Positions 26,397-35,269 of a stretch of DNA of 64,000 nucleotides are shown here, in pieces (the stretch's first letter is position 1; each line of letters begins with the position of its first letter). The notes under the pieces are model-generated. The model had not been told where the DNA came from and made no database searches. It saw only the letters and a program-made list of their open reading frames with translations. The stretch comes from Thermotogota bacterium (GTDB lineage Bacteria; Thermotogota; Thermotogae; Petrotogales; Petrotogaceae): the NCBI GenBank assembly GCA_029780115.1, contig JAKOZG010000001.1, positions 62,001 through 126,000 on the forward strand. The letters run 5' to 3'. The position numbers were made by a program, and so were the translations under genes.

Positions 26397-27293
26397 ATGA
26401 AAGAATCAGGTATTAAAAAACTTAACAACCTTACAGAAATAGAAATTGATGAATATATTGACGAATTTCTTTCTTATTTAAAGTTTGTTAAAAGAAGAGC
26501 TGATTCCACTATCTATGAATACAGTAAAATATTAAAAAATTATAAAAAATTTGTACTTAAATATGGACTTAACAAAACCTGTTTTTTTAAGTATTTAGAA
26601 CATATATCAAACCTATCTCAACGAACAATAAAGTTAAGAATTGTTGTTTTACGATCATTTTTAAATTATCTTTACGAAAACGGAGAGATAACTGGGCATA
26701 GATATTGGAAAGATGCAAACACAAGAGTTCCAAGTGAAACACCAAAAGGCTTAACTGAAGAACAATTAGAAATTTTATTTTCCGTCATAGACGATGAGTT
26801 TGATAGGGCTTTTTTTAATCTTTTATCAACTACAGGAGTTAGAATTTCAGAAGCTTTATCTCTTAAGGTTGAGCATATTATTTTTAACAAAGACCACGCA
26901 GAATTAATTATTAATGGAAAAGGCAATAAAGAAAGAATTCTCAAGATTTCTAAAGAGTACGCCAACGAGCTTGTAAATTTTGCAAATGGGAAAAAATACA
27001 TTTTTTCAAAGACAGATGATACTCCTTACAGTTCTCGAACTATGGAAAGAAGATTCAAAAAGTATGTTATAGAAGCAAATAAAAGGATTAAAAAAATGAT
27101 TACAGAAGAAAATATTAACATTAACTATCTCAATGCAACGCCTCACGCTCTAAGACACACCTGCGCTAAAAGACTTTTAAATTCCGGCAAAAATATAGAA
27201 GAAGTTAGATATATTCTAGGTCACACTACAATTTCAACAACTGGAATATATGTAAGATCCGACAATCATAGTTCACTGTTAGATAAGATATAA
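26397..27293 (+). CDS. Tyrosine recombinase, XerC/XerD-like
   Basis: A 298-residue site-specific recombinase with the Xer two-domain layout: an N-terminal SAM-like core-binding domain (about 15-100) and the catalytic domain. The catalytic residues are visible as R in TGVRISEALSL, K in GKGNKERIL, HALRHTCAKRLL (H and R), LGHTTISTTGIYVR (H and Tyr nucleophile). It could be the chromosomal dimer-resolving recombinase, acting alone as in some lineages, or an element integrase; Xer is favoured by length and by housekeeping neighbours upstream. No dif-like site was recognised in the window. A broken gene follows immediately. Confidence 0.85.
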   Translation: MKESGIKKLNNLTEIEIDEYIDEFLSYLKFVKRRADSTIYEYSKILKNYKKFVLKYGLNKTCFFKYLEHISNLSQRTIKLRIVVLRSFLNYLYENGEITGHRYWKDANTRVPSETPKGLTEEQLEILFSVIDDEFDRAFFNLLSTTGVRISEALSLKVEHIIFNKDHAELIINGKGNKERILKISKEYANELVNFANGKKYIFSKTDDTPYSSRTMERRFKKYVIEANKRIKKMITEENININYLNATPHALRHTCAKRLLNSGKNIEEVRYILGHTTISTTGIYVRSDNHSSLLDKI

Positions 27294-27497
27294 GCTTTGT
27301 TGCATTAAATATTAAATTAAAACACTTCTTTGAAACTCCCTTTTATTATGAAAATTTTTTGCAGATTATAAGCTTTTGAGCAGAAAGGTAAAGAAAAGTT
27401 AAATAATTTTGATCATTTTTCAGTGATAAATTTCGCAAACTACTATATATTCTGGATATTCTGGACTTATAATTTAAGAGAGGAGTTCGATAAATTA

Positions 27498-28003
27498 GTG
27501 CAAAAACTGTTAGAAGGAACCGTGGAAATCCATGAGTTAATCCCAACTAATAGTTATAGAGCCACTAAAAGTCACTTGAACTCCAACCTGAACAGGTTAT
27601 TTATGGGAGATATGAACTCAAAACCAATGGAAAGGAAAGAGAAAATAAAAGTGTGTTTTTTTCAGCAGTAAGTCTTTCAGATGCTCTTCGTCATGCTACA
27701 TCGAAAGGTGATGAAGGAGAGGAAAATCGTTTGATCGGTTTTTCAAGCATACTTGCAAACAATCCGATAGATCCACCTGAAGTTTATATCGACGGGAAGA
27801 AGACAACTATGAACTTTACACCTAATCGTTTTCCAGAAGAAGAGACTACATTACTTGAGTACGGAATTCAGTTTCATGACAAGTTATTCGCACGCATTGC
27901 TAACGAAGGTTGGGATTTGTCAAAAACATTTAACATTAAAAACCTAAAATTCGTTACCATCCCAGGATTTACATTTGAACTTTCCTTAGTAAAAAAAGAT
28001 TAA
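27498..28003 (+). pseudogene. Frameshifted orphan gene of unknown function
   Basis: Two overlapping reading frames read as one protein of about 168 residues broken at a run of seven T (27655-27662 region). The first part (LLEGTVEIHELIPTNSYRA onward) ends at a stop at 27671; the second (SLSDALRHATSKGDEGEEN to the end at 28003) lies in another frame and starts before that stop. The product is not recognised. Composition is less A+T-rich than the neighbours and it follows a tyrosine recombinase, so recent acquisition is possible. Programmed slippage on the T run or a sequencing error are alternatives. The GTG at 27498 is a guess for the start; the frame is open from 27423. Confidence 0.5.
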
Positions 28004-28035
28004 ATATCATCAAAATGATGGTTGTGAAATTGTTA

Positions 28036-28070
28036 AAAGTGGGAGATCGAATTCTCCCACTTTATTCTTT
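28036..28070. terminator. Bidirectional terminator
   Basis: AAAGTGGGAGA (28036-28046) and TCTCCCACTTT (28053-28063) form a perfect 11-base stem with a six-base loop, with T-rich sequence on the + side and A-rich sequence before it. It lies between the broken gene (+) and folD (-), and can serve both. Confidence 0.75.
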
Positions 28071-28084
28071 AACATAAAACATTT

Positions 28085-28894
28085 TTATATATTTTTATCC
28101 AATGCGGCTTTGAAAACATTCCTTATTAAAATTAAGGAGGTAACATTTCCCACTCCTCCGGGTACTGGAGTTACTTCACATTTTTCTGCTACATCACTAG
28201 AAACATCTCCAACAACTTTACTTTCTAAGACATTTATTCCAACATCTATTACTATTGCTCCTTCTTTAACAAAATCTTTATTTATAAAATTTGCCTTTCC
28301 AACAGCTACTACTAGAATATCAGCTTTCCTAGTTATTTCTTGCAAATTTACAGTTTTCGAATGAGCTATAGTTACGGTAGCATCTCTTCCTCTTTTTAGC
28401 AACAAAATACCTACAGGTTTACCGACAGTTGTACTTCTTCCTATAACGACAACATTTTTACCTCTTATTTCGGTAGTATTTTCAATTGTTTTTACAACTG
28501 CCTCAGCAGTGCAAGGGATAAATAATTCCTCTTCATAATACATTGATCCAATGTTAAATAAACTAACTCCTTCAACATCTTTCAAAGGATTAATATTTCT
28601 AGCAATATCCAACTCTGAATACCCTTTTGCTAAAGGTCTTGCCACAAATATACCGTCAACTGTAATATCTTGATTATAATGACTTAAATCATCGATTAAA
28701 TTTTCGCTTTCTATTATTTCCAAATTAATGCCATGTTTCTTAGTTGATCTTTTTTGAGATTTTAAATAAGATAATGTTGAAGGGTCGGGTTCAACTACTA
28801 AACTTATTAATTTTGGTTCATGTGTAACCTTTTGCTTAAGAAATTCTATTTCCTCGTTCAGTTCATTGATGATATTTTTAATATCAATGTACAT
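28085..28894 (-). CDS. folD: Methylene-THF dehydrogenase/methenyl-THF cyclohydrolase FolD, with divergent active-site loop
   Basis: Bifunctional enzyme interconverting methylene-, methenyl- and formyl-tetrahydrofolate. The 269-residue protein has SYLKSQKRSTKKHGI with the tyrosine and catalytic lysine, KDVEGVS, VVIGRSTTVGKPVGILLL (dinucleotide site) and TPVPGGVGNVTSLIL. The usual VQLPLP loop with its glutamine reads VARPLAKG here, and DVDG is DVEG. Activity as a dehydrogenase or cyclohydrolase may therefore be altered. GGAGG lies eight bases before the ATG. It is oriented with fhs, which makes the formyl-THF used by the purine genes purN and purH at 44-46 kb. Confidence 0.88.
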   Translation of the reverse strand: MYIDIKNIINELNEEIEFLKQKVTHEPKLISLVVEPDPSTLSYLKSQKRSTKKHGINLEIIESENLIDDLSHYNQDITVDGIFVARPLAKGYSELDIARNINPLKDVEGVSLFNIGSMYYEEELFIPCTAEAVVKTIENTTEIRGKNVVVIGRSTTVGKPVGILLLKRGRDATVTIAHSKTVNLQEITRKADILVVAVGKANFINKDFVKEGAIVIDVGINVLESKVVGDVSSDVAEKCEVTPVPGGVGNVTSLILIRNVFKAALDKNI

Positions 28895-29042
28895 GATTTC
28901 TTCCTCCTCGTCCTAACCCTTACAATCAAGGTAAAAAATTAAAACTTTATTTAATAAGAACTAAAGGATAGCGGCTTCTATTACAATTAAATTTAATTTA
29001 ATTTACACTTAAACAGTTTATTTTTCAAAGAATCAATAATAT

Positions 29043-30707
29043 TTAATAGAGACCTACTATATTACCATCTTTATCTATATCAATATTTACAGCATTTGGA
29101 ACCTTTGAAAGACCTGGCATTCTTAACATATCTCCAGCCAATCCAACAATAAATCCTGCACCTGAAGACAATTCAAAATCTCTTATGGTAAAAGTATAAT
29201 CTTTTGGAAACCCAAGCTTATTAGGATCATCTGATATTGAATATTGTGTTTTGGCCATGATTACTGGAAGTTTATCGTACCCATATTTCTTTAAAAATTT
29301 TATAGATTGAATAGCTTCACTAGTATACTCAACTCTACCTGCTCTATATATATTTTTAGCTAATTTATCAATTTTTACTTCTAAATCATCTTCAAAACTA
29401 TATATTGTTTTTAACTGGAAAGGTTCCTCACAAGATTTTATGACTTTTTCTGCCAAATCAAGAGCACCTTCAGATCCTTTTTCAAATGACTCGTTTATAC
29501 TACATTCTATTCCCAGATTTTCCACAAAATCAATGACTAATTTCAGTTCTTCATCGGTATCTGATTCGAATTTATTAATTGCTACTACTATAGGAATATT
29601 AAATTTTTTTAAATTTTCAATATGCACTTGTAAATTTGGGAGTCCTTTTTTTAAGCTTTCTAAATCTGGAATAGAAAGATTAGATTTGCTTTGACCACCG
29701 TGATACTTCAACGCTCGTATTGTCGCTACTAAAACAGTTGCTGAAGGTTGCAATCCAAAAGTTGGGCATACAAAATCATAGAATTTTTCTGCTCCTAGAT
29801 CTGAACCAAAACCAGTCTCTGTTACAACATAATCAGAAAGCTTTAAAGCTAGTTTGGTAGAGGTAATTGCATTTGTACCGTGAGCAATATTGGCGAAAGG
29901 CCCCCCGTGAACAAATGCAGGTGTATTTTCTATAGTTTGAACAAGGTTTGGGTTAATGGCATCTTTCAGTAAAACTGCCAGGGCTCCTGATATTTCTAAA
30001 TCCTTTACAGTAACTGGTGCTCCCTCCTTGTTTCTACCGATAACAACTTTTGAAAGTCTCTCTTTGAGATCCTCAAGATCTTTAGATAAACACAGTATAG
30101 CCATTATTTCTGATGCAGTAGTTATAACAAAACTATCCTCTCGAGGGTAGCCATTATTCTTTCCTCCTAAACCTACAACTATGTCTCTTAAAGATCTATC
30201 GTTCATATCCATAGCCCTTGGCCAAGTAACCCTTGCGGAATCAATATTTAATTTATCATACTTTATGTAAGTATCTATTATTGCAGATATAAGATTGTGG
30301 GCAGTGGTAACAGCATGGATATCTCCAGTAAAATGAAGATTGATATCTTCCATAGGCAGAACTTGTGCGTAACCTCCTCCGGCCGCTCCTCCTTTAATTC
30401 CCATAACAGGGCCTAATGAAGGTTCTCTTAATGTAACTATTGAATTTTTCTGAAGCTTGTTAATAGCCATGGAGAGACCTATGCTCGTGGTTGTTTTACC
30501 TTCTCCCGCTGGAGTTGGAGTAATTGCAGTGACCATTATCAATTTGCCATCATTTTTAAAATCTAATTCATTTAAATAGTGATGAGACACTTTTGCAATG
30601 TATTTACCGTGAAGATTATAAAATTCTTCTGGAATATCTAATTCATTTGCAATGTTGACAATCCTTTTTAACTTTGCCGAACGAGCGATTTCAATATCGG
30701 ATAACAT
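29043..30707 (-). CDS. fhs: Formate-tetrahydrofolate ligase
   Basis: ATP-dependent formation of 10-formyl-THF from formate. The 554-residue length is normal. The P-loop is TPTPAGEGKTTTSIGL near residue 60; RWPRAMDMNDRSLR-type sequence appears as TWPRAMDMNDRSLRDI near 170, and HGGPFANIAHGTNAI near 270. It lies upstream of folD on the same strand, 148 bases away, giving a one-carbon pair. GGGAGG precedes the ATG. Confidence 0.96.
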   Translation of the reverse strand: MLSDIEIARSAKLKRIVNIANELDIPEEFYNLHGKYIAKVSHHYLNELDFKNDGKLIMVTAITPTPAGEGKTTTSIGLSMAINKLQKNSIVTLREPSLGPVMGIKGGAAGGGYAQVLPMEDINLHFTGDIHAVTTAHNLISAIIDTYIKYDKLNIDSARVTWPRAMDMNDRSLRDIVVGLGGKNNGYPREDSFVITTASEIMAILCLSKDLEDLKERLSKVVIGRNKEGAPVTVKDLEISGALAVLLKDAINPNLVQTIENTPAFVHGGPFANIAHGTNAITSTKLALKLSDYVVTETGFGSDLGAEKFYDFVCPTFGLQPSATVLVATIRALKYHGGQSKSNLSIPDLESLKKGLPNLQVHIENLKKFNIPIVVAINKFESDTDEELKLVIDFVENLGIECSINESFEKGSEGALDLAEKVIKSCEEPFQLKTIYSFEDDLEVKIDKLAKNIYRAGRVEYTSEAIQSIKFLKKYGYDKLPVIMAKTQYSISDDPNKLGFPKDYTFTIRDFELSSGAGFIVGLAGDMLRMPGLSKVPNAVNIDIDKDGNIVGLY

Positions 30708-30749
30708 TTAAAATACCTCCCTGTTGAGATTTAAACTTGATTTTTATAA

Positions 30750-31919
30750 TCATTCTTTAAAAGCAATATAAATATTATTACAAGCTTCTGTTAATATTTT
30801 TCTCGGACAACCAATATTCATTCTAAAAAATCCTTCACCTTCTTGCCCAAAAATGCTTCCTTCTTCTAATCCTACTTTAGCTTTATTGATAAAAACATTT
30901 TTAACAAAAGATTCATTACCATATCTTCTAAAATCTAACCATAATAAAAATGTTCCTTCAGGAGAATTTATTTTAACTTTAGGAAGTTTATGTTTAAAAA
31001 AATCGATCGTAAAATCGATATTTTCTTTTAAATAAACGATTAATTCATTTAACCATTTTTCTCCATAATTATACGCAGTGGTGGCAGCCAATAAGCCAAA
31101 TATATTTATATTCTTACTTGAAATATTTTCTAAAATAGTTTCGTACTCTTCTCTTAATTTTTGATTAGGAATTACTACAAAAGAGGTCCTAAGTCCAGCC
31201 AAATTAAAAGTTTTACTAGGAGCATAAAAAGTTAAAGTTGAATCTTGAAGTTCTTTTGAAAGTGAGGAAATTGGTAAGTGCTTGAAATTTTCATAAACTA
31301 TGTCACTGTGGATTTCATCTGAAAGAATTAGAATATCATATTTTAAGCACAGTTCCCCCAATCTAATAAGCTCGTCTTCCTTCCACACTCTGCCAACAGG
31401 ATTATGAGGACTACATAACATGAGAAGTTTAGTTCTTTTTTCTGATAACTTAACTTCTAGATCTTCAAAATCTATAGAATATCTTCCGTTTTCAAATTTC
31501 AGAGGATTTGTTAAAAGTTTTCTCCCGTTAGATGTAACAATATTAAAAAATGGCCTATAAACTGGTGGTTGAATTACCACATTATCGCCTGGCTTTGAAA
31601 AAGCTAAAATTGCTGTTTTAAGAGCATCAACAACACAGCTATTCACTATTATCCATTCTTTATCTAATTTCCAATTATGTTTCTCAGTGATCCAGTTAAT
31701 AAACGGTTCTACATGCTCGTCTTTTAACATTGGATATCCAAAAATTCCATGACGTGCTCTTTGTTCTAAAACTTTTACAACTTCTGGTGGTGATTTGAAA
31801 TCCATATCTGCAACCCACATTGGAATAATGTCATCTCTCCCATATACTTGAACAAGGTTATCCCATTTTTCGGAGCTGGTGTTTCTCCTGTCTATTATTT
31901 CATCAAAATCATATGTCAT
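30750..31919 (-). CDS. PatB/MalY-family PLP enzyme (C-S beta-lyase/aminotransferase)
   Basis: A 389-residue fold-type I pyridoxal-phosphate enzyme. The opening (YDFDEIIDRRNTSSEKWD, then PMWVADMDF) is characteristic of the MalY/PatB cystathionine beta-lyase group. The PLP lysine is in APSKTFNLAGL near residue 235, with NPVGRVW and SDEIHSD before it and a phosphate-binding arginine near the end (FRMNIGCPR). Members cleave cystathionine or cysteine conjugates or act as aminotransferases; the substrate here is open. AAGGAG precedes the ATG. Confidence 0.88.
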   Translation of the reverse strand: MTYDFDEIIDRRNTSSEKWDNLVQVYGRDDIIPMWVADMDFKSPPEVVKVLEQRARHGIFGYPMLKDEHVEPFINWITEKHNWKLDKEWIIVNSCVVDALKTAILAFSKPGDNVVIQPPVYRPFFNIVTSNGRKLLTNPLKFENGRYSIDFEDLEVKLSEKRTKLLMLCSPHNPVGRVWKEDELIRLGELCLKYDILILSDEIHSDIVYENFKHLPISSLSKELQDSTLTFYAPSKTFNLAGLRTSFVVIPNQKLREEYETILENISSKNINIFGLLAATTAYNYGEKWLNELIVYLKENIDFTIDFFKHKLPKVKINSPEGTFLLWLDFRRYGNESFVKNVFINKAKVGLEEGSIFGQEGEGFFRMNIGCPRKILTEACNNIYIAFKE

Positions 31920-32061
31920 TGTAGATCTCCTTTTGTTTTGTTTTTTATTCGTTTATTATATAACTATTTTACCATAAAAATTAATAATAGTTAGTATATT
32001 CTTAACTTTTTTTAAACTCTTAAAAAAAGGAAGCCTCCGTTTATAAAGTGTATAAATTTTT

Positions 32062-32085
32062 TTAATTTGTACTTATACAAATTAA
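32062..32085. repeat. 24-base palindrome, operator-like
   Basis: TTAATTTGTA (32062-32071) and TACAAATTAA (32076-32085) are perfect inverted arms around CTTA. It lies about 145 bases upstream of the PatB-family gene start. It has the size of a dimeric repressor site, with a TetR-family gene in the neighbourhood, but assignment is guesswork. Confidence 0.4.
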
Positions 32086-32466
32086 TTTGTTTTTTATTTA
32101 TAAGATGTAATTAAGTTTTTACACCACTTAGTAATTATAAAAAAGTATAATGAAAGTACAATACACGAAGATAATATTTGGTCGAGTTTTGTCAATAAAT
32201 TGTTGCCAAAAAAAATTAAAAATAAGGTATAATAAATATCAAATAGAATTAAATATAACATTTTTCTTTGTAGGTAATTTATTATTTAGATCATTTTCAG
32301 CGATAACATAAAAACTCCTTTGAAATAAATTGTCATGAACACCAACTTTATAAGACGTTGATTGACTTAAATAACGCTTTTAAAGACCTATGTGAACAAT
32401 TAAAAGTGGAATTTAGCATTTATTTTATTAAAAATATTTTATTGATGTAATTAATAGTATAGCTTA

Positions 32467-32528
32467 AAAGTGTAAATAAATAAATTTGTGATGTCATATC
32501 AAAAATATATTTTTAAAGTGTAAATAAA
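32467..32528. repeat. Short direct repeat pair
   Basis: AAAGTGTAAATAAA occurs at 32467-32480 and again at 32515-32528, 48 bases apart start to start. The spacing is between four and five helical turns. No function is assigned. Confidence 0.45.
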
Positions 32529-32797
32529 CATATACATTGTATAATAATCTTGTAAGAATACTTTCTAATGTTGTGTGCTTATATAAATTATAGTTTATAA
32601 TAATTATGTAAATATAAATCTAATATACAATTTATAAGTAACGTGTATATCTTATGGAAAGTTCTAAGATCTTTTTATCCAAAAAACATGCTTTATTTTT
32701 TGGTAAAGAATGTAAAACTAGTAAGAAATCCTGAGTTAATGCAACTTTTAGTAAATACGACATAAGATTTCAATTAGTTAAAAGAAACAAAAGTGAT

Positions 32798-32821
32798 GTC
32801 GGAAAACCTAAGTTTTCCGAC
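32798..32821. repeat. Perfect hairpin inside the gene-poor interval
   Basis: GTCGGAAAAC (32798-32807) pairs with GTTTTCCGAC (32812-32821) around CTAA. This is a stable stem for such A+T-rich sequence. No T run follows on either strand, so a simple terminator is unlikely; a small RNA 3' end, an element end or a protein site are possible. Confidence 0.5.
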
Positions 32822-33089
32822 AAGTATTATAAAAATCTAAAAATTGTTGATATTCGTAAGATGAAAATGACCTCCTTTTTATCGCCCTTTTAAGACATTT
32901 ATCTGGAATGGTCTATATGAAAATATATGTTTGGTTAATAAAATCGAAAATAACGACTTCTACAAGGAGGTATTTGAAAAATCGATCAATATGATTAATA
33001 TAATGAAATAGTATATTTATATGAAATAATTTTGACAAAAATTCTTTTTGAGTAAACACTACTAAAAGATAATTAATGTACAAAGTATA

Positions 33090-33118
33090 TTGAAAAAACA
33101 CTTTTAAATGTATTATAT
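33090..33118 (+). promoter_or_regulatory. Possible promoter of the TetR-dacB pair
   Basis: TTGAAA (33090-33095) and TTATAT (33113-33118) are separated by 17 bases and lie 115 bases before the TetR start. The -10 is weak. Confidence 0.35.
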
Positions 33119-33232
33119 TGTGTAAAAAAGGATTTGCAATCATATAGTTATTTTAAAAGAGATTTTTTATTACTTAACTACATAATAATTTTATGTTATA
33201 CATTTTTTGATTTTAGATTTGAAGGTGAAAAA

Positions 33233-33871
33233 ATGTCTAAAAATCGTGGTACTCAAAAAAAAACTACTGCTAAAATAAATAAACTAATTGATTTGTCCAA
33301 AGTAGAATTATTAAACAAGGGGATCTCAAAATTTAATTACGAAAAGGTTATTAAAGATTCTGGCCTGAGTAAATCTACTGTTTACCAAAAATTTGGAAAG
33401 AAAGAAGATTTCATTATTTACTTGATAAAGATTATTTTAGATGAATGGTATGTGCCTTTTAAAAAATATGTTGAAAACTTTAAAAGTCTCGAGGAGATAT
33501 TAGAATACCTCTCTAATTTGAATTTTGATCTAGATACTATATTAAGAGAATATCCCATTGATGACTTCTTTCTTTCTAAAAGGATTTCTTCGTTTATTAA
33601 CGACTATTTTTATCAAACATATGGGAAGGCGATCATAGATAAAATAAAAGAATTTCAGAAACTAGGAGAAGTTAGAAATGATATTGATGCTAGATACATT
33701 TTAGAATTTATGATTTCGGTCACAAAGGGCATGGTTTTATTATTAAAAGATCGTAACTTTAAAGAAGTTGTAATTAACTACAGAAAATTGATAGAGCCTG
33801 CTCTCAAACCTGTTAAAACAAAGATAACTAATGTAAAAGGAGATGAAGATATAAATGAGAAACAAAGATAA
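33233..33871 (+). CDS. TetR-family transcription regulator
   Basis: A 212-residue regulator. The N-terminal helix-turn-helix is clear: FNYEKVIKDSGLSKSTVYQK, then FGKKEDFIIYLIK; the C-terminal ligand-binding half is all helical and not recognisable to a ligand. The start is ATG 33233 behind GAAGGTG with an eight-base gap; the frame is open upstream to 33134 but that stretch is hydrophobic and lacks a ribosome site. It overlaps the next gene by 17 bases, so regulator and carboxypeptidase are made together. Palindromes in the upstream interval are candidate operators. Confidence 0.85.
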   Translation: MSKNRGTQKKTTAKINKLIDLSKVELLNKGISKFNYEKVIKDSGLSKSTVYQKFGKKEDFIIYLIKIILDEWYVPFKKYVENFKSLEEILEYLSNLNFDLDTILREYPIDDFFLSKRISSFINDYFYQTYGKAIIDKIKEFQKLGEVRNDIDARYILEFMISVTKGMVLLLKDRNFKEVVINYRKLIEPALKPVKTKITNVKGDEDINEKQR

Positions 33872-35183
33872 CATAACAAAAATTATACTATTGCTCTCAT
33901 TATTTATAATTTTATTTTTTATTTCTTTCGGAGCTCCTATCTTAAGTAGTTCACCACTTCCAATAGATGGAGAATCACTGGATTATCTAGATAAAATTGA
34001 GGTTATTGAACCACCAAAAGTATATCAAACTCCAACGGAAATAACTAGTTTTTACCAACAACCCATGGAAATAACTCTGGATACAATTATGAAACAAATT
34101 AGTTCGTTCGAAGGATTTGTAGGATTTGAATTGAGAAATCTTTCTACAAATCAAGTTATATTATCATACAATGAAAACAAATTATTTACGCCTGCCTCTC
34201 TATCAAAAATCATTACCGCATTAGTAACCTTAGAATCTCTAGGTCCTAACTATAGGTTTGAAACGCAAGTGTTTAGATCTCTACCTATTACTCCAGTTTA
34301 TAATGGAAATATTTATATAAAGGGGTTGGGAAATCCTATATTAACTTCAAGTGAATATAAAAACATATTAAAAAAAGTTACTGTTGATCAAGGAATAAAT
34401 AAAATTTATGGTAACATCGTATTCGATTATTCCTTTTTGACAGAAGAAGGTTTTGGTAGAGGGTGGATGTGGGATGATCCACAACCTCAAATAGCTGCCT
34501 TGAATATTTGGCAAAGTAGTTACGAATCATTTAAATATAAGACTAACGGAGAAATAAAAGATTATATAACCTTTTTAACCACTATCTACTTACAGGAATT
34601 AGGAGTTTCCTTCCTAGGTTCTATAGAGTACGATATCGTACCTTATACTGCTGTTCCAATTTATATACATTTTTCTCTTCCTTTAAAAGAAATAGTAAAA
34701 ATCATGTTAGAAACAAGTGATAATCAAGTTTCAGAGCAGATTTTTAGAAATATAGGAGGAATATATGGAGAAGGTACTATATATGATTCGGAAAAATATT
34801 TTAAGCAAGTAATAGAAGAGGTTTTGGGGTACAAACCTAGTCAGTACGTATTAAAAGATGGATGTGGTTTATCAAAGTATAATCTTCTTTCCCCAAAGAT
34901 GATAAACGATGCAATTTCTTATTTGTATACAAAATATGGCTACAATCTACTTGACTGGTTGGCTTCTTCTAAAGAAGAAAGCACTATAAAGAATAGATTC
35001 GATTTTGAGATATATGCAAAGACTGGAACTTTATATTATGATTCAGCTATAGCAGGAATTTTAAGATCTAGAAACGGGAACCTATATTTGGTAACGCTTA
35101 TCGAAAATAATTTTTCTACAAGTAGACAAAGTGTAAAGGAATTTGAAAATGGTATTATTAATCTAATATACAACAATCTATAA
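33855..35183 (+). CDS. dacB: D-alanyl-D-alanine carboxypeptidase, PBP4/S13 family
   Basis: A 442-residue secreted penicillin-binding protein trimming or cleaving peptidoglycan cross-links. A signal anchor (KIILLLSLFIILFFISFGA) is at the N terminus. The serine-peptidase triad of family S13 is present: SLSK (nucleophile Ser) near residue 114, SDN near 290 and KTGT near 400. The large insertion between the first two motifs is typical of PBP4, though shorter than in E. coli. It begins inside the TetR gene, an arrangement that hints at specific control of this enzyme. A strong terminator follows. Confidence 0.9.
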   Translation: MRNKDNITKIILLLSLFIILFFISFGAPILSSSPLPIDGESLDYLDKIEVIEPPKVYQTPTEITSFYQQPMEITLDTIMKQISSFEGFVGFELRNLSTNQVILSYNENKLFTPASLSKIITALVTLESLGPNYRFETQVFRSLPITPVYNGNIYIKGLGNPILTSSEYKNILKKVTVDQGINKIYGNIVFDYSFLTEEGFGRGWMWDDPQPQIAALNIWQSSYESFKYKTNGEIKDYITFLTTIYLQELGVSFLGSIEYDIVPYTAVPIYIHFSLPLKEIVKIMLETSDNQVSEQIFRNIGGIYGEGTIYDSEKYFKQVIEEVLGYKPSQYVLKDGCGLSKYNLLSPKMINDAISYLYTKYGYNLLDWLASSKEESTIKNRFDFEIYAKTGTLYYDSAIAGILRSRNGNLYLVTLIENNFSTSRQSVKEFENGIINLIYNNL

Positions 35184-35202
35184 AATATCTAATACCTTTA
35201 AA

Positions 35203-35260
35203 GGACTCAGATTTTTTGATAGAGAAAAATAATAATCTTAATAATCTGAGTCCTATTTTA
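35203..35260. terminator. Bidirectional terminator between dacB and pfp
   Basis: GGACTCAGATT (35203-35213) pairs with AATCTGAGTCC (35243-35253), an 11-base stem with a long A+T loop. TATTTTATTTT follows on the + side. It separates converging genes and can act for both. Confidence 0.7.
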
Positions 35261-35269
35261 TTTTACATT

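Larger units (their letters stand above)
31920..33232. other. 1.3 kb gene-poor, very A+T-rich interval
   Basis: No convincing gene was found between the divergent PatB and TetR genes. The interval holds a 24-base palindrome (32062-32085), a 14-base sequence repeated directly (32467 and 32515), a perfect hairpin (32798-32821) and a promoter-like pair before the TetR gene (33090-33118). From 32654 to 32892 one + frame is open except for a single TGA (32732-32734), ending in SDKYYKNLKIVDIRKMKMTS-like sequence; this could be a gene remnant but matches nothing recognised. Its basic, A+T-driven composition makes chance equally likely. Confidence 0.5.

Noticed and set aside
26397-27293. Integrase of a complete mobile element
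   Set aside because: No attachment repeats, cargo or phage genes are visible beyond one broken gene; a chromosomal Xer recombinase is simpler.
27346-27546. A 66-codon - strand open frame opposite the broken gene
   Set aside because: Lacks a ribosome site and overlaps the better-supported + strand coding signal.
32798-32821. Terminator call for the perfect hairpin
   Set aside because: No T run follows on either strand and no gene ends there; kept only as a repeat.
32913-33143. A 76-codon - strand open frame in the gene-poor interval
   Set aside because: No ribosome site, A+T-driven composition and no recognisable motif; considered chance.
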